From positions 725,850 through 789,849 of the forward strand of contig NZ_LT904903.1 of NCBI RefSeq assembly GCF_900199725.1: a stretch of 64,000 bases of DNA. Direction: 5' to 3'. Shown in pieces: positions 8,020 through 16,869 of this stretch (positions are counted from its first letter, which is position 1; every line of letters begins with the position of its first letter). The notes under the pieces are model-generated. The model was given only the letters and a program-made list of their open reading frames with translations. It was not told the origin of the DNA and made no database searches. Made by a program: the position numbers and the translations under genes. Source of the DNA: Cytobacillus massiliigabonensis (GTDB lineage Bacteria; Bacillota; Bacilli; Bacillales; Cytobacillaceae).

Positions 8020-9123
8020 ATGATCCATTACGGTTTAAAAGGTATAATTGCAGCTGAAACAAAGATTAGCCATGTGGACGGAGAAAAGGGACAGCTGATT
8101 TACCGGGGATATGAAATTGGGGAGATCACAGAAACCTATTCCTTTGAGGAAACAGCGTATCTTCTTTGGAATGCGGAGTTTCCTACAGATAGGCAGCTAA
8201 GTGAATTAAAAGCTTCATTAATAGATAACCGAGAACTTCCTAGCTATATGATTGACTTAATTAGAAGCTTGCCCGCTGACATGAATATGATGAGTGTGTT
8301 GAGAACGGTGATTTCTGCTGAAGGAAGAAGTGACTATAGCTGGAAGCCGACCATTGAACAGGCAATAAGAATAACAGCCATGGCCCCAGCAATCATTGCC
8401 TATCGAAAAAGACATCTAGAAGGAAAAACATTTATCCCGCCAAAGCCTGAACTAAATCATGTAGAGAACTATCTTTACATGCTAAATGGAGAAGTTCCTC
8501 TGAAAGCTCATGTTCATGCACTGGAAACATATATGATTTTAACGATGGAGCATGGGATGAATGCCTCTACATTCTCGGCAAGAGTAACGGCATCTACTGA
8601 GTCTGATTTAGTTTCAGCGATTACCTCTGCAATTGGGACGATGAAGGGGCCGCTTCATGGAGGCGCACCATCTGAAGTAATCTCTCTTTTAAATGAAGTA
8701 CATGAACAGGGCGATGCAGAAACGGTTATTAGAAATAAATTAAATCGTGGAGAAAAGCTGATGGGATTTGGACATCGAATTTATAAAACAGTTGATCCTA
8801 GATCTGTTGCTTTGAAATCGAAACTCCTGGCATTTTCAGGTGAAGATGAGTGGCTTGATCTCTCTATGAAAGTAGAAAAGCTGGGCGTGCAAATTCTTGA
8901 AGAGGTAAAGCCAGGCAGGTCACTTTATACAAATGTAGAATTTTATGCAGCAGCGATTATGAAAGCTGTTAAAATGGAAAAGGAATTATTCACCCCAACC
9001 TTCACGGCAAGCCGAATAGTCGGCTGGAGCGCCCATATTTTAGAACAAGCAGAAAACAATGTTATCTTTCGGCCGCAATCAAAATATATTGGTCCAGTTT
9101 ATAAGAAAGAAGAGTTAATATAA
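8020..9123 (+). CDS. citA: Citrate synthase (CitA type)
   Basis: A 367-residue citrate synthase condensing acetyl-CoA and oxaloacetate in the cytoplasm. It begins MIHYGLKGIIAAETKISHVD, close to the start of B. subtilis CitA (366 residues). Active-site elements are visible: GPLHGGAPSEV (His), MGFGHRIYKTVDPRS (His/Arg) and the later YTNVEFYAAAIM region holding the catalytic acid in an Asn/Glu context. The ATG at 8020 follows AAGGAAAGGAG. It is read away from citR and probably repressed by it. B. subtilis has CitA as the minor isozyme beside CitZ. Confidence 0.93.
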   Translation: MIHYGLKGIIAAETKISHVDGEKGQLIYRGYEIGEITETYSFEETAYLLWNAEFPTDRQLSELKASLIDNRELPSYMIDLIRSLPADMNMMSVLRTVISAEGRSDYSWKPTIEQAIRITAMAPAIIAYRKRHLEGKTFIPPKPELNHVENYLYMLNGEVPLKAHVHALETYMILTMEHGMNASTFSARVTASTESDLVSAITSAIGTMKGPLHGGAPSEVISLLNEVHEQGDAETVIRNKLNRGEKLMGFGHRIYKTVDPRSVALKSKLLAFSGEDEWLDLSMKVEKLGVQILEEVKPGRSLYTNVEFYAAAIMKAVKMEKELFTPTFTASRIVGWSAHILEQAENNVIFRPQSKYIGPVYKKEELI

Positions 9124-9197
9124 GTGTCGGAGAAAACCTACTTATGATAAAATTTGTCTTGTATATTTAGAATTTTTAGACAATCAGGAGTGATTTC

Positions 9198-9689
9198 ATG
9201 CAAGCGTTGTTTCAGTATAATTGGTTGATAAGGGAAGATTGGTATCAATGGTGTGAAGATGTTGCAGAGGAGGAGCTTCTTTTAGCCCGAACGGGTGGGG
9301 TAGGAGGGATCCTGCATACACTTTTTCACATCATTGATGTTGAATGGAGCTGGATTCGCCTTCTTCAAGGCAAGCCTGATTTTCAGGAAAGCTTTGAAGA
9401 GTATAACAGTTTGCAAAAGGTAAGAGGGCTTGATGCAAAATTCCGCGTGGAAGTAGAAGAATTTGTGAGAAATTGGGATGTAGGCATGGAAAGCAATCTC
9501 CTCCATGATTCTTTTCCAGATGGGCGAACGGAAATCTTTACCTGGGGTGAAGTGATGCGTCATGTTATAGCTCACGAAATTCATCATATCGGCCAAATTT
9601 CTGTCTGGGCGAGAGAAATCGGGAAGAAACCAATCTCTGCAAATTTTATTAGAAGAGGAATTATCCCTTTGCCTGAACAAAATAAGTAA
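9198..9689 (+). CDS. DinB/YfiT-superfamily putative metal-dependent protein
   Basis: A 163-residue protein with the DinB four-helix layout: HTLFHIIDVEWSW near residues 40-52 and HVIAHEIHHIGQISVW near 129-144, which supply the typical three-His metal site. DinB-superfamily members include damage-induced proteins and thiol S-transferases (bacillithiol transferases), but the substrate cannot be read from sequence. It starts at ATG 9198 after AGGAGTGATTTC, stands alone and ends in a terminator. Confidence 0.82.
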   Translation: MQALFQYNWLIREDWYQWCEDVAEEELLLARTGGVGGILHTLFHIIDVEWSWIRLLQGKPDFQESFEEYNSLQKVRGLDAKFRVEVEEFVRNWDVGMESNLLHDSFPDGRTEIFTWGEVMRHVIAHEIHHIGQISVWAREIGKKPISANFIRRGIIPLPEQNK

Positions 9690-9700
9690 TAATAATATTG

Positions 9701-9734
9701 AATCGACTGTTGAGGATAAACAGTCGATTTTTTG
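9701..9734 (+). terminator. Terminator after the DinB-like gene
   Basis: AATCGACTGTT and AACAGTCGATT form an 11-bp stem around a short loop, followed by TTTTT. Confidence 0.85.
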
Positions 9735-9807
9735 TCATATAAGTTTGAAAATTGCGTTATATACAGTCGGTATAATTGGTAATATATGTATCAAGGGGGT
9801 GGGGGCG

Positions 9808-11094
9808 GTGAAATTAGAAAGGAAGCAAAATAAGAGCAGAATGGCTGCAGGAATAGGTGTGTTATTCTTTCTTATCTGTTTTAGCTGGTATATTTGGGGG
9901 CAAAAGGAAGAAAATCCGGTTGTGATGCTAAAGCCAGAGGAAATGCAGGAGGACTTTCAATTTTTAATAGATGAAATCCTAGCAAAGCACCCAGATCCAG
10001 CAAGAAATATGACAAAGGAAGTTTGGGATAAGCGGATTGCTGAAATAAAAAATGAACTGGATTCAGAAAAAAGCACTTCAGATTTTTATTTTATCCTTCA
10101 AGAGTTTGTCGCGGAAATGGAAGATGCCCATACTGGTCTAGTGATGCTAGATGATCGAAAAAGACTGCCATTACTTCTTGATTGGACGGAAGAGGGGTGG
10201 ACAGTTTTGGAAAGTGGATATGGGGTTGAAAAAGGGGATCTCATTGTCCGCTTAGGCGGAATGGAAGTTGATGAAATTGTTAAGGATTTAGGAAAATTCG
10301 TTTCGGCGGAAAACCCTTACTGGAAAAGGTTTCGAGCGAATTTTTTAATTAAAGATGAATATTATTTGAAGAAGCTCTCGTTGATTAAACATAATCATGT
10401 AGTAGTAACTGTAGAAAACATTCAGGGAAAAAAAAGGAAGGTAAGAATTCCCCTTGTAAATAAAGATGTAGCAGATGTGCAAATAAGTGATGCAGAGGAT
10501 AACTGGTATAGTTCGTATAAACGGTTCAACGATTCAAATACATTTGGCTGGTCCTTAGACCACGAAAATGATCTTGGATACTATTATTTACATGCATGTG
10601 ATGATACAAGGGAGTACCGGAAAAGTGTAAGTCTCTTTTTTAAAGAAGTTAAAAGGGATGGAATAGAGAATATTGTTATTGATTTACGGAAAAATCCAGG
10701 GGGGGATTCTGCAGTTATTGATGCCTTTATAAATCATATACATTCTTCAAAGATTAATAATTTCTCGAATTTTACAGGAAACACTTTTGTACTTATAAGT
10801 AATAATACATTTAGTTCAGCTAATATGTTTGCGAGTGTCATACAAGACAATAATATCGGTATACTTGTTGGTGAACCTACAGGAAATGCACCTTCTTCAT
10901 TTGGAGAAGGGTACGGTACAGTCCTTCCAAATAGTCAGATAAAATTGTCTTTATCAACAAAAGAATTTATCCTTTCCACGACCTACAAAGAAGCGATTTA
11001 TCCAGACTATTTAGTCCCTAAAACAAGGGAATCAATTGTTTCAAATAAAGATATTCAGTTAGAGAAAGTAATTGAACTGATCAAGGAAAATTAG
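9808..11094 (+). CDS. S41-family (tail-specific) membrane-anchored peptidase
   Basis: About 428 residues. A single N-terminal membrane anchor (about residues 12-31, GVLFFLICFSWYIWG) is followed by an extracytoplasmic domain. The C-terminal half has the S41/TSPc fold: IENIVIDLRKNPGGDS, then VLISNNTFSSANMFASVIQD with the expected nucleophilic Ser, then GILVGEPTGNAPSSFGEG. It resembles S41 peptidases without an obvious canonical PDZ domain. The GTG at 9808 follows AAGGGGGTGGG; an upstream in-frame TTG at 9745 has no ribosome binding site. Substrate unknown. Confidence 0.82.
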   Translation: MKLERKQNKSRMAAGIGVLFFLICFSWYIWGQKEENPVVMLKPEEMQEDFQFLIDEILAKHPDPARNMTKEVWDKRIAEIKNELDSEKSTSDFYFILQEFVAEMEDAHTGLVMLDDRKRLPLLLDWTEEGWTVLESGYGVEKGDLIVRLGGMEVDEIVKDLGKFVSAENPYWKRFRANFLIKDEYYLKKLSLIKHNHVVVTVENIQGKKRKVRIPLVNKDVADVQISDAEDNWYSSYKRFNDSNTFGWSLDHENDLGYYYLHACDDTREYRKSVSLFFKEVKRDGIENIVIDLRKNPGGDSAVIDAFINHIHSSKINNFSNFTGNTFVLISNNTFSSANMFASVIQDNNIGILVGEPTGNAPSSFGEGYGTVLPNSQIKLSLSTKEFILSTTYKEAIYPDYLVPKTRESIVSNKDIQLEKVIELIKEN

Positions 11095-11185
11095 GCAGAA
11101 GAGTTTGGATCAAAATGTTCCATTAGCAATGAGGAGTGTTCTTTTATTATAATATAATTAAAATCTACACTAGGAGGTGATCGAA

Positions 11186-11263
11186 TTGGCGATAAGATGG
11201 CCAGATTCTGCAGCATCTCATGCAAAGCCTAATTTTGGAAAGGCGATACTTTGCATGGGGTAG
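11186..11263 (+). CDS. Possible 25-residue small ORF with a near-perfect Shine-Dalgarno
   Basis: TTG at 11186 follows AGGAGGTGATCGAA, almost the full anti-16S complement, and opens 25 codons reading MAIRWPDSAASHAKPNFGK then AILCMG before TAG. The 3' part is also an inverted repeat (CATGCAAAG 11220-11228 with CTTTGCATG about 20 bp later), so the segment could be an RNA structure or a leader peptide instead. No family recognised. It precedes the CD3324-type gene by 92 bp. Confidence 0.3.
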   Translation: MAIRWPDSAASHAKPNFGKAILCMG

Positions 11264-11355
11264 ACTTTGAATTCAAAAATCGCCCAAGTACGCTTTTCTA
11301 ATTCATTTGGCTTTGCACCTTATTTTGAAAAAAATAAATGAGGGGCTAACCAGAA

Positions 11356-11619
11356 ATGAAAAATGTAAAAGCAAACGCAATTTTACCTGAAAGTTTAATT
11401 ATAGAAATACAAAAATATATTCAAGGTGAGACGATTTATATTCCGAAAAAGAAAGCATCCCATCGTAAATGGGGAACGCGTTCTGGTACGAGAAAGGCCA
11501 TTGATGAAAGAAATTCTGCCATTAGAACTGCGTTTAAAGGTGGAATACCCATTGATCAATTAGCTGAAGAATATTATCTTTCATCCGAAACAATAAAAAA
11601 AATTGTATACTCTAAATGA
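11356..11619 (+). CDS. CD3324-family small DNA-binding-like protein
   Basis: An 87-residue basic protein. The middle reads YIPKKKASHRKWGTRSGTRK and the C-terminus IDQLAEEYYLSSETIKKIV, a helix-turn-helix resembling the Mor/CD3324-type transcription-factor fold. Such proteins are common in Firmicutes with no assigned role. The ATG follows GAGGGGCTAACCAGAA. A strong terminator follows immediately, so it is a single-gene unit. Confidence 0.75.
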   Translation: MKNVKANAILPESLIIEIQKYIQGETIYIPKKKASHRKWGTRSGTRKAIDERNSAIRTAFKGGIPIDQLAEEYYLSSETIKKIVYSK

Positions 11620-11651
11620 AGCACTGATATCCTATCATCAGTGCTTTTTTC
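11620..11651 (+). terminator. Terminator of the CD3324-type gene
   Basis: AGCACTGAT / ATCAGTGCT stem followed by TTTTTT. Confidence 0.88.
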
Positions 11652-11750
11652 TATGGCGTTTTTATTTCCTAATCAATTTTTCCATTGAATGCTTGTTGTG
11701 TACCTTTTAAAGTTAAATAGAAATATGTTTTTGAACAGGAGTGGAAAAGA

Positions 11751-12389
11751 ATGGAGCCCTTCATTAGAAGTGATCAATTTAACTATATTAAAAATCAATT
11801 ACAAATACTCATTAATGGATTTACGACCGTCAATGATAAAGGGGTTCTTAAGGCATTGAAAACCCTCACTGATGAAAAGATAATCCATTTGTTCGATGAT
11901 CTTAGTGAAGAGCAAAGACAAGTATTCAATCCGATCGTTGAAATTAGAGAGAAAGAGCAAGCAGAGGTATTTTTATCACAACTAAATCAGTATGTGATCC
12001 CTTTTAAAGATATGAGTGAACAATCAATAAAAAAGTTATTTCCTAAGGCTAAGAAGTTAAAAGTACCTCCGATAGATCAGATGGATCGAAAGGAAATATC
12101 TTATATTGGATGGAATGATACAGGCTCAACTAAAAAGTATATCGTAGCCGTGCAAAACGAGAAAATCGTTGGACTTCATGGTTCTTTTAAAAATATTAGC
12201 AAAAAAGGCATATGCGCGATTTGTCATGGCCACGAAGAATTAGGCATGTTTATTATGGAAACAAAGGGCTCAGAGCAAGGAACATATATAAGAAGAGGAA
12301 ACTATATTTGCCAAGATAGTCAAAAATGCAATCAAAATATTAAATCGCTAGACAAGTTAGAGGATTTTATCAAAGGGATGAAAGGTTAA
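11751..12389 (+). CDS. FusB/FusC-family EF-G-binding protein
   Basis: A 212-residue protein aligning by eye along its length with FusB: N-terminal helical part (FIRSDQFNYIKNQLQILING, then VIPFKDMSEQSIKKLFPKAK), then YIGWNDTGSTKKYIVA, and a C-terminal treble-clef zinc finger with CAICHGH and CQDSQKC. FusB-type proteins bind elongation factor G and help it leave the ribosome, giving fusidic acid protection in staphylococci; chromosomal homologues in Bacillus are intrinsic. ATG at 11751 follows AGGAGTGGAAAAGA. Standalone gene. Confidence 0.88.
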   Translation: MEPFIRSDQFNYIKNQLQILINGFTTVNDKGVLKALKTLTDEKIIHLFDDLSEEQRQVFNPIVEIREKEQAEVFLSQLNQYVIPFKDMSEQSIKKLFPKAKKLKVPPIDQMDRKEISYIGWNDTGSTKKYIVAVQNEKIVGLHGSFKNISKKGICAICHGHEELGMFIMETKGSEQGTYIRRGNYICQDSQKCNQNIKSLDKLEDFIKGMKG

Positions 12390-12443
12390 ATAAGTTAAAT
12401 GATTCTTTCGTTTACTAGGAAGGTATTGTCTTTTAGTGATTAA

Positions 12444-12479
12444 AACAAGGGAACTTCACATTATAGAAGTTCCCTTGTT
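12444..12479. terminator. Bidirectional terminator between convergent genes
   Basis: AACAAGGGAACTTC / GAAGTTCCCTTGTT forms a 14-bp stem. Its right arm is the last coding part of the minus-strand MBL gene. Confidence 0.8.
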
Positions 12480-13391
12480 TAATAAAGCCTCTACTATTTT
12501 TATATTTTGCTGAAAAACCTCTGATGAACCCCAATTACTATACTTAGCAGGAATTTTAATTTCTTCAATCGGGTGACCTTCTCTAACTAGGGCAGTTAAA
12601 TCAGATATATAATGGATGACCTTTAGGATATCCTCTTTTGTACCTGCTGAACCGTGTCCCGGAACTGCCACATCAAATTCCATAAAATCAACCTTTTTTA
12701 ATATATTGATCCAATGAGCAAGATCCGTTTCCTCAAAAAAGGTCGGATGACAATTTACAAATAATAGATCTCCCATAAATATTACTTTCTCATCTGGAAT
12801 GTATAGCATTGCATCACATAAAGAATGTCCCCCGCCTAATGTGAAAAGTGTTGCACTCTGTTTTTGTCCGTGAAAAGTTATTTCATCAATAAACGTTTGG
12901 TTAGGTAAAGATAATTCCAGAGTAGGCAAAGAGCTTTTTAGTTCGCTTAAGAAATTAATTTGATATTGTAATTGAGTCTCTGTGTTTTGAATAAAATGGT
13001 CCTTTAATGATTGGATGTAATTTGTAAGTCCATCTATATCATTTTTCTGGGCAGCAATCCTTGAAGGGTAAATGTCTTTCATTTTTGTGTATGTGGATTC
13101 GCTTGAAATAATAATCCGATCTTTAAATGTTTGGTTCCCTCTAATATGGTCACCATGCCAATGACTATTAATTACCCATGTAACAGGGTGATTTGTGATT
13201 GATTCCGCAAGGTGCTTTAAATCTTGTGACGCTTGTTGTGTATTAAATGTATCAAAAACGATCACTTTTTCTCCTAAATCCACAAACCCTGCATTTGCTG
13301 CAGCTCCTCCGCCTTCTTTTGCTATTGCAGCATAAACATTAGCTCTCAACTTTTCAAGTTTAAAGTGTTTGCTTTGGAAAATTCCATTCAT
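12456..13391 (-). CDS. MBL-fold metallo-hydrolase
   Basis: About 311 residues. Metallo-beta-lactamase-fold motifs are complete: the zinc motif HxHxDH in INSHWHGDHIRGN near residue 80, a His in LGGGHSLCDAML, the Asp in VIFMGDLLF and the C-terminal His in VPGHGSAG. The family covers beta-lactamases, glyoxalase II and other hydrolases; nothing here picks a substrate. The ATG at 13391 has GGGAGGG about 7 bp upstream, so the in-frame ATG at 13448 is a less likely start. Confidence 0.85.
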   Translation of the reverse strand: MNGIFQSKHFKLEKLRANVYAAIAKEGGGAAANAGFVDLGEKVIVFDTFNTQQASQDLKHLAESITNHPVTWVINSHWHGDHIRGNQTFKDRIIISSESTYTKMKDIYPSRIAAQKNDIDGLTNYIQSLKDHFIQNTETQLQYQINFLSELKSSLPTLELSLPNQTFIDEITFHGQKQSATLFTLGGGHSLCDAMLYIPDEKVIFMGDLLFVNCHPTFFEETDLAHWINILKKVDFMEFDVAVPGHGSAGTKEDILKVIHYISDLTALVREGHPIEEIKIPAKYSNWGSSEVFQQNIKIVEALLNKGTSIM

Positions 13392-13568
13392 TTCAATTCC
13401 CTCCCTTACGATATGGCCTATTTTGAATCGACAGCTAATTTCTGACATGGATCCATGTTAATTATTCGTTAAATTCTGACAATAGAAGTTTAGCATGGGT
13501 TGTTTTTATTGTGAATAAGCAACTTTCTTTAGAAAAAAACGTCTATTTATTAAACAGGAGGAATCAAT

Positions 13569-14024
13569 GTGAAAAAATGGATATTTGTTACTTTTTGCAT
13601 ACCGCTATTTACTCTCACAGGCTGTTCGAACGGTGTTTTTTTTTCATCTAAACCTCCGGAAGTCTTCATTGAAGTTGCTAAAGAGGAATATGATACAAAA
13701 CTAGGCACATACTGCTGGGGAAATTCGTGCGTCGACACGGCTGGACCAGTGGAAATGTTAGAGGGAGAAGTGCCTGTTAAAGTAAAACCTGGTGAGAGGA
13801 TAAAACTTGTAATGGATTACAAACCATTGCCAAATAGTATTCATCTCCTGCAAATAAATGAGGAATTGGAAGAAGTAGAGGTTTTTGTTGAGGATTATGG
13901 GTTTACAGCGCCTGCGCAAAAGGGGATATATTATTATTCATATGGGGTATGGTGGATGGATGAGAAGCAAGAAAATGTATCCAATGGCGATGCTTTTTAT
14001 GCATTTGCTTTGGAGGTTGAATAG
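13569..14024 (+). CDS. Small lipoprotein of unknown function
   Basis: A 151-residue protein with a lipoprotein signal: basic start, hydrophobic core, and the lipobox LTGCSN with Cys at residue 18. It has Cys-Trp-Gly-Asn-Ser-Cys (CWGNSC) in the mature part, which could form a disulfide. The GTG at 13569 follows ACAGGAGGAATCAAT. The next gene starts 10 bp downstream and also encodes an exported or membrane protein, so they probably form an operon. No family recognised. Confidence 0.8.
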   Translation: MKKWIFVTFCIPLFTLTGCSNGVFFSSKPPEVFIEVAKEEYDTKLGTYCWGNSCVDTAGPVEMLEGEVPVKVKPGERIKLVMDYKPLPNSIHLLQINEELEEVEVFVEDYGFTAPAQKGIYYYSYGVWWMDEKQENVSNGDAFYAFALEVE

Positions 14025-14034
14025 GAGAAGAAAG

Positions 14035-14472
14035 ATGAAATCTATTTGTGAAAAAATCATCTTATTTCTTTTGTGTTTCATTTATACAGGTCCATTATCT
14101 GTTCAAGCATTGGACTGGGCATATCCTTTTGTTGTATGGAACGGAAATGTATATGAAGTAACTGATGAAAAGGTAGGTGATATCGGAGACGTCATAGGAA
14201 AAGTGAGAAGAGGCACGAACGATATGACCGGAGAATATTTTGGCGATGCATCAAATATGTATCCAAAAGGCACGAAGTATTATGAAGTTACAGGCATTTC
14301 CCCAAAAATAGCCATCGCTGTTGAAGTAGGAGAAAATGTATGGCATAAAGCAGTATTTATTCATAAAGCACCAAATTATTGGATGGAGAATGTCATTATC
14401 GTTCTGTTCTTTGTTGTATTGATTGTTGGAGCAATTATAATAATGCTCCGAATAAATAAAAAGAAAACTTAA
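14035..14472 (+). CDS. Exported membrane-anchored protein of unknown function
   Basis: A 145-residue protein with a signal peptide (about residues 1-25, ending VQALDW) and one C-terminal membrane segment (about 117-138) with a short basic tail, so most of the protein should face the outside. The ATG at 14035 follows AGGAGAAGAA and lies 10 bp after the lipoprotein stop. An alternative long frame from 13885 overlaps the lipoprotein and has no ribosome binding site. No domain recognised. Confidence 0.72.
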   Translation: MKSICEKIILFLLCFIYTGPLSVQALDWAYPFVVWNGNVYEVTDEKVGDIGDVIGKVRRGTNDMTGEYFGDASNMYPKGTKYYEVTGISPKIAIAVEVGENVWHKAVFIHKAPNYWMENVIIVLFFVVLIVGAIIIMLRINKKKT

Positions 14473-14505
14473 AGGGCAATGCCTATCAAAAGCATTGCCT
14501 TTTTA
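14472..14505 (+). terminator. Terminator of the lipoprotein operon
   Basis: AAGGGCAATGC / GCATTGCCTTTTT hairpin with T run. Confidence 0.85.
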
Positions 14506-14514
14506 CATTTCCTA

Positions 14515-15273
14515 TTATGGCAAGATTGCAAAAGACCTAACAGGAAATCCAGAGGCTTTTTCCGGTTTTGGGACAATATTAAAGATGACTGCACCTTTTG
14601 CAGGTACTTTGTCTAAGTTTGCTAATAATTCTATTTGATACGTATCCTGCTCAAGAATGTAATATTCTGCTAAAAGTTTTCCGTTTCTTTGAAAGTCTAT
14701 GCTTGAATCAGTATCAAATGTTTCATGACCAACAGCTTTGATATTTCTTTCCTCTATTAAGAATCGGAGTGCATCGACTGACCAGCCAGGGGCATGATTT
14801 TGGCCTTCGGCATCTTTATTTTCGAATGCTTCTTTATCTGGCCAGCGTTTGCTCCAATCTGTACGGAGGGCTACAAATGAACCTTCCTCGATCTTTCCGT
14901 GCACCTCTTCAAAATCATAAATATCATCGACAGTTAAAGTAAAGTCGTTATTTAAAGCAGCTTCCTTTGATCGATCAATGACAACAAGCGGCAGAACCAA
15001 TTCTTTTAATCCCAATTCATCTAGATACCTTGTATTCCGGACGAAATGAATCGGTGCATCTATATGTGTCCCGTACTGTCCAGCAAATTTAAAGCTTTGT
15101 GCGAAAAAACCATCATCATGATTAAATAATGTCTGAAATTCAGCCGAATCAAAGGCTGAAAAATGTGGGGAGCTAGGACCGAATGTGTGGGTTAAATCAA
15201 CCCATTCTTTTTTCTTAAGCAGCAGAATGGCTTGGTGCAGTTCGTTTGTTACTTTAGTTAACTCATTTGACAT
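14515..15273 (-). CDS. Cyclase-family (kynurenine-formamidase-like) metal-dependent hydrolase
   Basis: About 252 residues. The cyclase/KynB-family metal motif HxGTHxDxPxH is represented by GQYGTHIDAPIHF near residues 66-78; a second conserved segment, VGHETFDTDSS, lies near 184-194. Known members hydrolyse N-formylkynurenine or isatin, or act on other ring or amide bonds. The ATG at 15273 follows GAGGTGATCTGT. The leader is a SAM-I riboswitch, so expression should rise when S-adenosylmethionine is low; this points to a sulfur-amino-acid role rather than tryptophan breakdown. Single-gene unit. Confidence 0.83.
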   Translation of the reverse strand: MSNELTKVTNELHQAILLLKKKEWVDLTHTFGPSSPHFSAFDSAEFQTLFNHDDGFFAQSFKFAGQYGTHIDAPIHFVRNTRYLDELGLKELVLPLVVIDRSKEAALNNDFTLTVDDIYDFEEVHGKIEEGSFVALRTDWSKRWPDKEAFENKDAEGQNHAPGWSVDALRFLIEERNIKAVGHETFDTDSSIDFQRNGKLLAEYYILEQDTYQIELLANLDKVPAKGAVIFNIVPKPEKASGFPVRSFAILP

Positions 15274-15322
15274 ACAGATCACCTCATTAAATTTGTATTA
15301 AGGGGTTTTTTATGTAAAATTA

Positions 15323-15474
15323 CAAAAACCCCTTCTTTAAACAAGAAGAGGTTTGGCTTTCACGCTTACGGCTCTTCTTATCTTCAAGCATGACGCTTCT
15401 GGAATTAGCACAGTACATTCTAGTCTGTTGCTGAGGTATCAATGGGCCAGTCCCTCCACCTCTCTGGATAAGAA
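15323..15474 (-). promoter_or_regulatory. SAM-I (S-box) riboswitch with terminator
   Basis: On the minus strand the aptamer opens with TTCTTATCCAGAGAGGTGG, continues with GGGACTGGCCC, GATACCTCAGCAAC and GTGCTAATTCC, and closes P1 with GATAAGAA (P1 pairs 15467-15474 with 15375-15382). Downstream, CCTCTTCTT can pair either with the 3' P1 strand (AAGAAGAG, antiterminator) or with AAGAAGGGG followed by TTTTT (terminator, 15324-15351). This is the standard SAM-dependent off-switch. A further AAGGGGTTTTTG/CAAAAACCCCTT-type hairpin lies between the terminator and the ribosome binding site. Confidence 0.93.
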
Positions 15475-15636
15475 AAATGCATATTTATTTATAAATACCC
15501 TACATCTAACAATTAATAATGTCAAGCAAAAAATAGAATCTTCCGAATAGATAAAAAGTAGGATAAAAGTAGGAATTTGTCGATTTTTTATACCTAAGGG
15601 TTATAATAAATATAATCTATTTTTGTGAGGATAAGT

Positions 15637-16869
15637 ATGAAAAAACAGAATATCAATACTTGGCTGCTTCATGAAGAGAAGCGTGCACTAAAAGTTTATT
15701 TATTAACCTTTTATATAACCTTAGTTTTATATGACTTTTTTTACTACTATTTGTATCCAAAGTATATTATGCATTCAGCTCCAGGATTAAATATCCCATT
15801 CGGCTATTGGAATTATGTGGTTATCTTTGGGTTAATCCCTGTTGCCTATTATTTAGTTAGGATGGAAAAGCAGCAAGCAATTAAGTATATTTACATTTTT
15901 GTTTATATGATACTTACAGCAATAAGTGATATTATTATGTATTCAGCTGAATATGGCGTGTATCGAAGCGGGAATGCTGCTGAGCTAATTCTCATTTTAT
16001 TTTCGCCCATTTTTATTAATAAATGTTTCTATTGGATTGTTACTGTCGTTTCTATTTTAAGGTATTTAGTTGTTGGCATAGTTATTCATTCATTGGTAGT
16101 GGTTATTCCTGTTGCTTTAATTATTACCTTTTCAGTGATTGCCTACATTTTATTAAATCGTTTTTTTTCTTATATTCATGCATTAACCTCTGCAAACGAG
16201 GAATTAAGGCATAAGGAAAAGCTTGCATTTATCGGACAGATGGCAACCTCAATTGGGCATGAAATAAGAAATCCCCTTGCTTCATTAAAGGGATTCACTC
16301 AGCTTCAAAAAGAAAAATATATTCAGGATCAAAAATATTTCTCAATTATGGAACAGGAAATTGAACGGATAGATTTAATTGTAAATGATCTCTTAGTACT
16401 TGGAAAACCCAAATCTACTCAGTTCCAAAAGAGCTGTGTTAAAGATATTATCTCCTATGTGATATCGATAACGAAACAACAGGCTACTGAAAAAAATATT
16501 TCGTTTTCAGTAGAAATGGACGATTCGATTCCTCTAATTGAGTGTGTGGAAAATCAGATAAAGCAGGTGTTTATTAACCTTATAAAAAATGGCCTCGATT
16601 CAATGAATATTGGTGGAATGTTCAAGATTCTTTTAAAGCATGAATCAAAGAATGAAATCTCGATCAGTTTTATTGATCAAGGGTGTGGCATCGATCAATC
16701 AGAGTTGGATAAGCTATTTATTCCATTTTATACAACAAAAGATGATGGAACAGGTCTTGGGCTTATCGTTACGAAAAAAATTATAGAAGACCATCAAGGA
16801 GAACTAAAAATTGATAGTGTATTAAATAAGGGGACAACGGTGAAAGTGATATTGCCTATTGTTCAATGA
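15637..16869 (+). CDS. Membrane sensor histidine kinase (sporulation-kinase-like)
   Basis: A 410-residue kinase. The N-terminal 175 residues form about six membrane segments with little extracellular sequence. The phospho-acceptor domain reads FIGQMATSIGHEIRNPLASL with His-208, followed by the N box INLIKNGLDSM, GCGID, and the G2 box GTGLGLIVTKKI. The HEIRNPL context and multi-helix input domain resemble KinB-type kinases that feed Spo0F. No response regulator gene is adjacent, so it is an orphan kinase, which also fits a phosphorelay role (inference). ATG at 15637 follows GTGAGGATAAGT. Confidence 0.83.
   Translation: MKKQNINTWLLHEEKRALKVYLLTFYITLVLYDFFYYYLYPKYIMHSAPGLNIPFGYWNYVVIFGLIPVAYYLVRMEKQQAIKYIYIFVYMILTAISDIIMYSAEYGVYRSGNAAELILILFSPIFINKCFYWIVTVVSILRYLVVGIVIHSLVVVIPVALIITFSVIAYILLNRFFSYIHALTSANEELRHKEKLAFIGQMATSIGHEIRNPLASLKGFTQLQKEKYIQDQKYFSIMEQEIERIDLIVNDLLVLGKPKSTQFQKSCVKDIISYVISITKQQATEKNISFSVEMDDSIPLIECVENQIKQVFINLIKNGLDSMNIGGMFKILLKHESKNEISISFIDQGCGIDQSELDKLFIPFYTTKDDGTGLGLIVTKKIIEDHQGELKIDSVLNKGTTVKVILPIVQ

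Noticed and set aside
13885-14034. Longer form of the second exported protein gene
   Set aside because: It overlaps the lipoprotein in another frame; ATG 14035 is followed by a real signal peptide.
15353-15550. 65-residue plus-strand ORF
   Set aside because: It is antisense to the SAM-I riboswitch and has no ribosome binding site.
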